Source: Cyclina sinensis (Eukaryota > Mollusca > Bivalvia > Venerida > Veneridae). From it: a stretch of DNA of 64,000 nucleotides. Position 1 is the stretch's first letter. Each line of letters opens with the position of its first letter. Shown in pieces: positions 59,502 to 64,000 of the stretch. The notes under the pieces were generated by a model. It had not been told where the DNA came from and did not search any database. It saw only the letters and a list, made by a program, of their open reading frames with translations. A program made the translations under genes and the position numbers. Location of the stretch: assembly GCA_012932295.1 (NCBI GenBank), contig JAAONU010000001.1, forward strand, positions 19,158,120 to 19,222,119. The letters are read 5' to 3'.

Positions 59502-59909
59502 TTAACCCAATGTGAGAATGGCATTGTTCATCTCTCAGACATGGAAAAAAACTTACTCGATAAATTTGCTGGGCAAGGAATAGGCAGGGCAGTGCAGCAT
59601 GTTTTGATAGGTATTCGTAAAGGCCCTGCAAAGCAGTACACTCGTCTAACCTGGAAAATGAAAGTGAAACATCAAGAGTTCTTCCTGCTACAGAATATTA
59701 CAGCAATGACAGAAATGAAGAACCTACAAATCAATGGTATGGTGAAACAATATAGTATTAACCGTTTATTTCGGTCGCAATCCATTGTGAAACAAGAAAA
59801 GTTGTTTATAAATGGGTATGTTTCTAGCGTCATGACGCGCCTTAAAAAAATCGGGAACCAATTCGAAGATAAAATACACTTCGAACCAAGGGTGGCTACT
59901 CTAATGTAA
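59502..59909 (+). CDS. Unrecognised terminal exon, copy 2 (open)
   Basis: Reads LTQCENGIVHLSDMEKNLLD, KFAGQGIGRAVQHVLIGIRK, then KQYTRLTWKMKVKHQEFFLL and on to FEPRVATLM before TAA. It is uninterrupted over 136 codons and collinear with copy 1, which has a premature stop. The junction GTTACGGGAGAAT that in copy 1 runs straight into this frame (10,155) is here separated from it by 379 bases (59,123-59,501), which contain stops. The protein part is mixed-charge and basic, suggesting a globular domain, but no family is recognised. Either a gene end or part of an unknown mobile element. Confidence 0.45.
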   Translation, partial: LTQCENGIVHLSDMEKNLLDKFAGQGIGRAVQHVLIGIRKGPAKQYTRLTWKMKVKHQEFFLLQNITAMTEMKNLQINGMVKQYSINRLFRSQSIVKQEKLFINGYVSSVMTRLKKIGNQFEDKIHFEPRVATLM

Positions 59910-60962
59910 CGCATATCATGGCACATGTCACTTCTTTGGTTTTTTCATAGGTACCGGGGCGTGTGTTAATTTCTTTTTATTTTCTCTGAAATATGACTGA
60001 GTATTTTACATGTTGTTTTCTGCAAATGAAGTTGAGCAAAATTTGGTCGAAATGGACCCGTGTTCTTATGAACGCAGAGGTTACTTCCCTTACATTACAG
60101 TAATCCCATCTGAGCTGAAGTATCACTGTGAAGGAAATAGTCGATCACACGTGATGCGGAATATCTAGTTTGATCAGTAAATACAAAAACAACAAAACTG
60201 GTCAAAACTACTTGAAAATGACGCTGAGGTGGCAGGAGACTGTTGCTAGTTGTTTAACTAATGGCCAGGGTCTGAAACCTGAATTTAATGCAAATCCAGG
60301 AAATAGGAAATAGGGTCACGCTACTGCTTAAAATATTTATGAATTCTATATTGTGATAATCACTGATTGATGTGGACATTCTTCAATGAAACGAGAAGCG
60401 TTTATTTGACCTTGATTATGCAGTTGTTAGGTTTACAGCCAAAAATCCGGAACTAATAACTTAATAGTGCTAGCTTTGAAAGTGAAAAAAGGCGTATTAC
60501 ATGAGTCTTGTGAAAAACTAAAACCTAATTTTTCAATCAAGTATGGATTGATTTTTGTCATGCATAGCATGATTTAAATGAGAAATTTCCCCTGATTTTT
60601 TTCAATTGACTTCGAGAGGTATGCATTTTGGATCGAACTCTGTTAAAAGTCATGCGTTTTCAAGACAGTTGAAACTAAGCAGGTATGAGTTCTTTAAAGG
60701 ATCAGGTCAGATTGGCATTAGTATATGTTATTCAAACACCGAGGAACTAATTACGGTGCATTTTTTGTGTGTGAGAAGTTGCACACGTAGACAGGCGACA
60801 GGTGTATCGTGTATTTTAAGGTGTCTACTGTCCCCTGCCCCCTGATATAGAATCCTCACTTTTCAAATCCTATCTGCAAATATTTTGGGGTATAAATGCG
60901 CACCATTTATCCAGCGATGAGAAAATATGCCGTACGCATTTTGACCTCTTGTGTGTTCAATA

Positions 60963-61260
60963 GTAGGATACTACGTCATCGCGCACCTGTTTTATGCTCT
61001 TTCGCGGATCATTTTTTTAATGCATTCTGGAAAAAAACTTTCACCCGTTTTCAGGCCTAAACTAGAATTTAACATTATAAAATTTCTTTACGTATTTTAC
61101 ACAAAGTACACCAGCCAATCTTCGGTGCACAACATGATTTTTTGCAACTCTACAGATTTCTTATTGAAAAAGACCATTTTACATTTCAAGCGACGGATTG
61201 TTGACATCAAATGGTCCGCGAGTGAGCATAAAACAGGTGCGCGATGACGTAGTATCCTAC
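60963..61260. mobile_element. Inverted-repeat element inside duplication copy 2
   Basis: GTAGGATACTACGTCATCGC...CACCTGTTTTATGCTC at the left is mirrored by GAGCATAAAACAGGTG...GCGATGACGTAGTATCCTAC at the right (about 54-bp arms with internal TCGCGGA). Copy 1 has no such element at the corresponding place (about 12,923), so it inserted after the duplication or was lost from copy 1. A clean target duplication is not evident. Confidence 0.8.
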
Positions 61261-62396
61261 CACTGTTAACAAAACATAATATACAAATGAAACACATAAA
61301 CCAAGTATTAGATCAGTGAGGAATGGTAAAATATATGTGATTTCGCAGAGAATGGATTTTTTTCTGAGAGTTGTATTTCAAGCTTTGTTTTATCGAAACA
61401 TTCAAAGGTTTCTGGTTACAATGCTTAAACGTCCAATGCTTTTGTTTAAAGACTAACAAAACGACAACAAGTGGCGTGTTTATCACCAGTTTATTTCGAG
61501 TTACTTTTGTATGCTTTGTTTTCTAGTAAATGCTGCTAGAATTATCGGCAGACCCCTTTTGTTACATAGTAGACGTGAAGACGCTTACAGTGTTGGAACT
61601 AACTGCTAAAAGAAAGCAACAACAAAAGAAACATATGTTGTATCAAATCTTACATACTATTTTCTATTATGAAAATTACCAGAACATAGGACATCATTAA
61701 GGAATTTTTTCAATGGGTACAGTGTCCATCCAAACCTCTCCGCCACATGCTCATACATATAGTTTTTACCATGAAAATAGGTACGTGGAAATCTTTTTTC
61801 GAATCGCCACACACAGTAGTAGCACGCAACAGTTTTGGTAGTCACTGAGGTTAAGTAAGTTTGTTTTATCATTTAGTACTGGAATTGGTGCTTGGTAACG
61901 AAACTTTGTAGTAACTGTCACAGTCGGTTAACTTTTGACAGACAGAACAGCCATCACTGCATCGCTATAATAAAATGGCGTTTACAAAATACTGACATGT
62001 ATACTGTGTCTATCGCAATGCTTTAATAATTATAGTGCACAAAGTTTCTTTGTACATGTATTTCAATATTTTTTAATAATAACGTAACATGTTGTTCCTG
62101 AAGGCTTCTGTTCTAAAATTACAGATAAAATTGGTGAAGTGCAAACTATTTCCATGGTGATAAGCTGGTTTCTCATAATCTTCAAAATTGCCTGAAATAT
62201 CTGAATATGGCTATCGACAGAAGAATTGTCCACAATGATGATGAAACAGCTGGATTCCCACCTACAAAAGACGTGTAAACATAAGTAGGCTGAAATATTC
62301 TGTTTTCTTTAAAATCACGTAAATATGACTGATATTGAAATACTAGCGAATGTCAAGTTGTCAGTTAAATAATTCTTAGTACAACAGATAATATTC

Positions 62397-64000
62397 ACCG
62401 TGTCCATACGTTACCGGTGGAGGTGGTGCAAGAAACGTTGGTGTGTGGTATATTACGCTGGTTTTGTGGAGAAATTGGGACACACAGGTAAGAAAATTAA
62501 AACTTTTATGCGATAGTTTATCAAGTTTTGTATCGAGACTGTGCGCAAGATGATCTCATATTATTTACGAATTCTCGTCTTGGCCTGCTTTCTCCCAGAT
62601 ATTTTCCGTTTTCTGTATCATTCGTGAAAAAGACGATCATTTATGAGTATGCGCTAAAACAGGGCATTGAAAATTGTCGTAAATGCAGTGATAGCAACCC
62701 CACGATGAAAGTCCAGCTTACCTTTACTAGAAAATTCCAACTGACACTAATTTCGCACTTAGTTTACTTCATTTGACGAGTAAAACTGTCGGGAAATATG
62801 TTTTCATGAAAAAACACATGGTAACGCTGGTGTAGGTGGTGCACAGCCTGACCATGCCTGTAACGCTGGTGGCATGGTGTTTTAGTAAAATCGCCTTTCT
62901 TTACAGTTTTCGATATTGAATAATCAAATTATAGACCTGTCTGTCAGCTATTGTTAAAACGAAAAATGTTTTACACACTCTGAGTGGATCACCGTCTTTC
63001 CGGATGCATATTTGAGCTCTAAGTTGCTGTTCAGAGTTTGCTATATATTATCGTGTTTGTCTGCTTTCTCCAAGATCTTTACAGTTAAAAATTGATAGTA
63101 ATCTCAATTGGTGTCCTTTTTAATTACAAAAATGTAAAATATTACAGTATAAGAAGACTACAGTCGAAACTCTCCAGAAATAGAACAGTAAAGTTCTATC
63201 AAGAAAACTACCAAGCAGGGAAAACTTATTAGCTCGACTGGAGAGCTATCCTACTACCTGGACGTCGGTGTCCTGATTTCAGATTATAGTTTTTGTGCAG
63301 GAAATTTATGTTTTACTCTAACTTCTTTAGTTCTTTAGGGATTGACTTTCAAACTCCAAATATATGTTACTTTTTCATCGCACACATAATATGTGGTAAG
63401 GTTCATAACTGTAGAACCCAAATTTCCACAATGATTCTCCCTTTTAATTTTGAATTTTCCTTAAATGCTGTAATATTTTACTATAACTACCTTATTTCTT
63501 GATGAGTTTTCAATGATAAAATATCATATGATATTCCATATACCATGGAGAAGACTTTATTCGGAAGTGTTTCCTCTGGACGTACACTGTATGACTGATC
63601 TCAGTATGTGAAAAATGTGAAACTACATTTCCTTTTTTAGCTCAGTCTCGTATTACAGACATCCAAAAAGCGCACCAGTACATCCAAATAATAGGGTTAT
63701 ATTTTCTTGTTTAACTTTACTATTCAATTGTTGGTATTTAGCGTTACAAAAACGCCCATAGATTTAAAACGAATACGAAAACGCCCTGGTGACCATGTCT
63801 TTTCCAAAATGCAACCGATTTCACAATTTATATAAATTCATCCCCAAGGGAGATTAGTGCAAAGTTATTTTTAAATTAAACTCGCAGTTTCGAAAAAGAC
63901 GATTTTTAAACTTTCCAAAAATAAAGGTATATGGCTAAAAAAGCCCCCCTCCCCCCACCATCATTCTTCCCAGTAGACAAGTTAAAAAAAATATTTGAAT
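62397..64000. other. Stretch without recognisable gene
   Basis: AT-rich. Contains two related GGTAACGCTGGTGTAGGTGG / GTTACCGGTGGAGGTGGTGC segments (62,409-62,440 and 62,820-62,850) and, at about 63,229-63,280, a fragment TTAGCTCGACTGGAGAGCTA TCCTACTACC that looks like the end of a dispersed repeat. No gene supported. Confidence 0.45.

Larger units (their letters stand above)
57474..62396 (+). repeat. Segmental duplication, copy 2
   Basis: Partner of 8,834-14,031, same orientation. Relative to copy 1 it has its own sequence at 58,265-58,925 and an extra 379 bases at 59,123-59,501 within the exon, plus a 298-bp inverted-repeat element at 60,963-61,260. It lacks the 1.3-kb insertion of copy 1. 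Confidence 0.9.

Noticed and set aside
59672..59926. 84-codon minus-strand frame conserved in both duplication copies
   Set aside because: It is the antisense of the plus-strand exon; the plus frame is longer, more protein-like and carries the clear end and acceptor.

Overview
This is an AT-rich eukaryotic nuclear window, most likely from a marine bivalve mollusc. The evidence is interrupted genes with GT-AG introns, no operon structure, and a very high density of short tandem and dispersed repeats of the kind seen in bivalve genomes. These include units ending in CTCACCTGAG-type inverted ends, units with GACCTTTGACCTAATGACC cores, and runs of GGACGGAC or GACCGACC at element ends. The organism call is inference. 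Almost none of the long open frames are genes; most of the sequence is mobile-element debris and satellites.

Layout: 0-5 kb holds a duplicated block with a tRNA-Ser-like sequence and a Ser/Thr-rich exon, hairpin repeats, a 20-bp minisatellite and a TA-flanked MITE. At 7.1-8.8 kb a 45-bp satellite occurs as two arrays in opposite orientation around a 104-bp satellite. A block of about 5.2 kb (8.83-14.03 kb) recurs at 57.47-62.40 kb in the same orientation and carries a conserved but unrecognised terminal exon, broken by a stop in the first copy. At 14.4-15.7 kb the first duplicated block recurs with a longer Ser/Thr-rich exon. LINE reverse-transcriptase remnants lie at 18-20 kb (+) and 53.7-54.6 kb (-).

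The clearest gene is a minus-strand Rac/Rho-family GTPase (30,523 down to 21,971). It has five exons whose sizes and phases fit the RAC1 plan and it ends in a CLLL prenylation box. The exon that should carry switch I, switch II and the DTAGQ motif is not found. Its place is occupied by an intron filled with a 60-bp satellite (about 17 units) and a 145-bp satellite (about 17 units). A frameshifted copy of a Rac-type last exon lies just upstream at 31.3-31.5 kb, suggesting a tandem family. Further upstream (33.4-47.5 kb, minus strand) are phase-compatible exons of an acidic protein I do not recognise.

The 34-64 kb part is dominated by repeats. They include an inverted pair of about 740-bp blocks (34.4-35.1 and 49.5-50.3 kb), each with three 29-bp dyads; several hAT-type elements with 8-bp target duplications (43.2, 45.5, 45.9 and 57.1 kb); and one hAT remnant that still encodes part of the transposase dimerisation domain. 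No system of cooperating genes is evident. The most unusual items are the exon-deficient Rac-like locus, the two abutting hAT elements with three copies of one target site, the head-to-head satellite, and the triple-dyad repeat.
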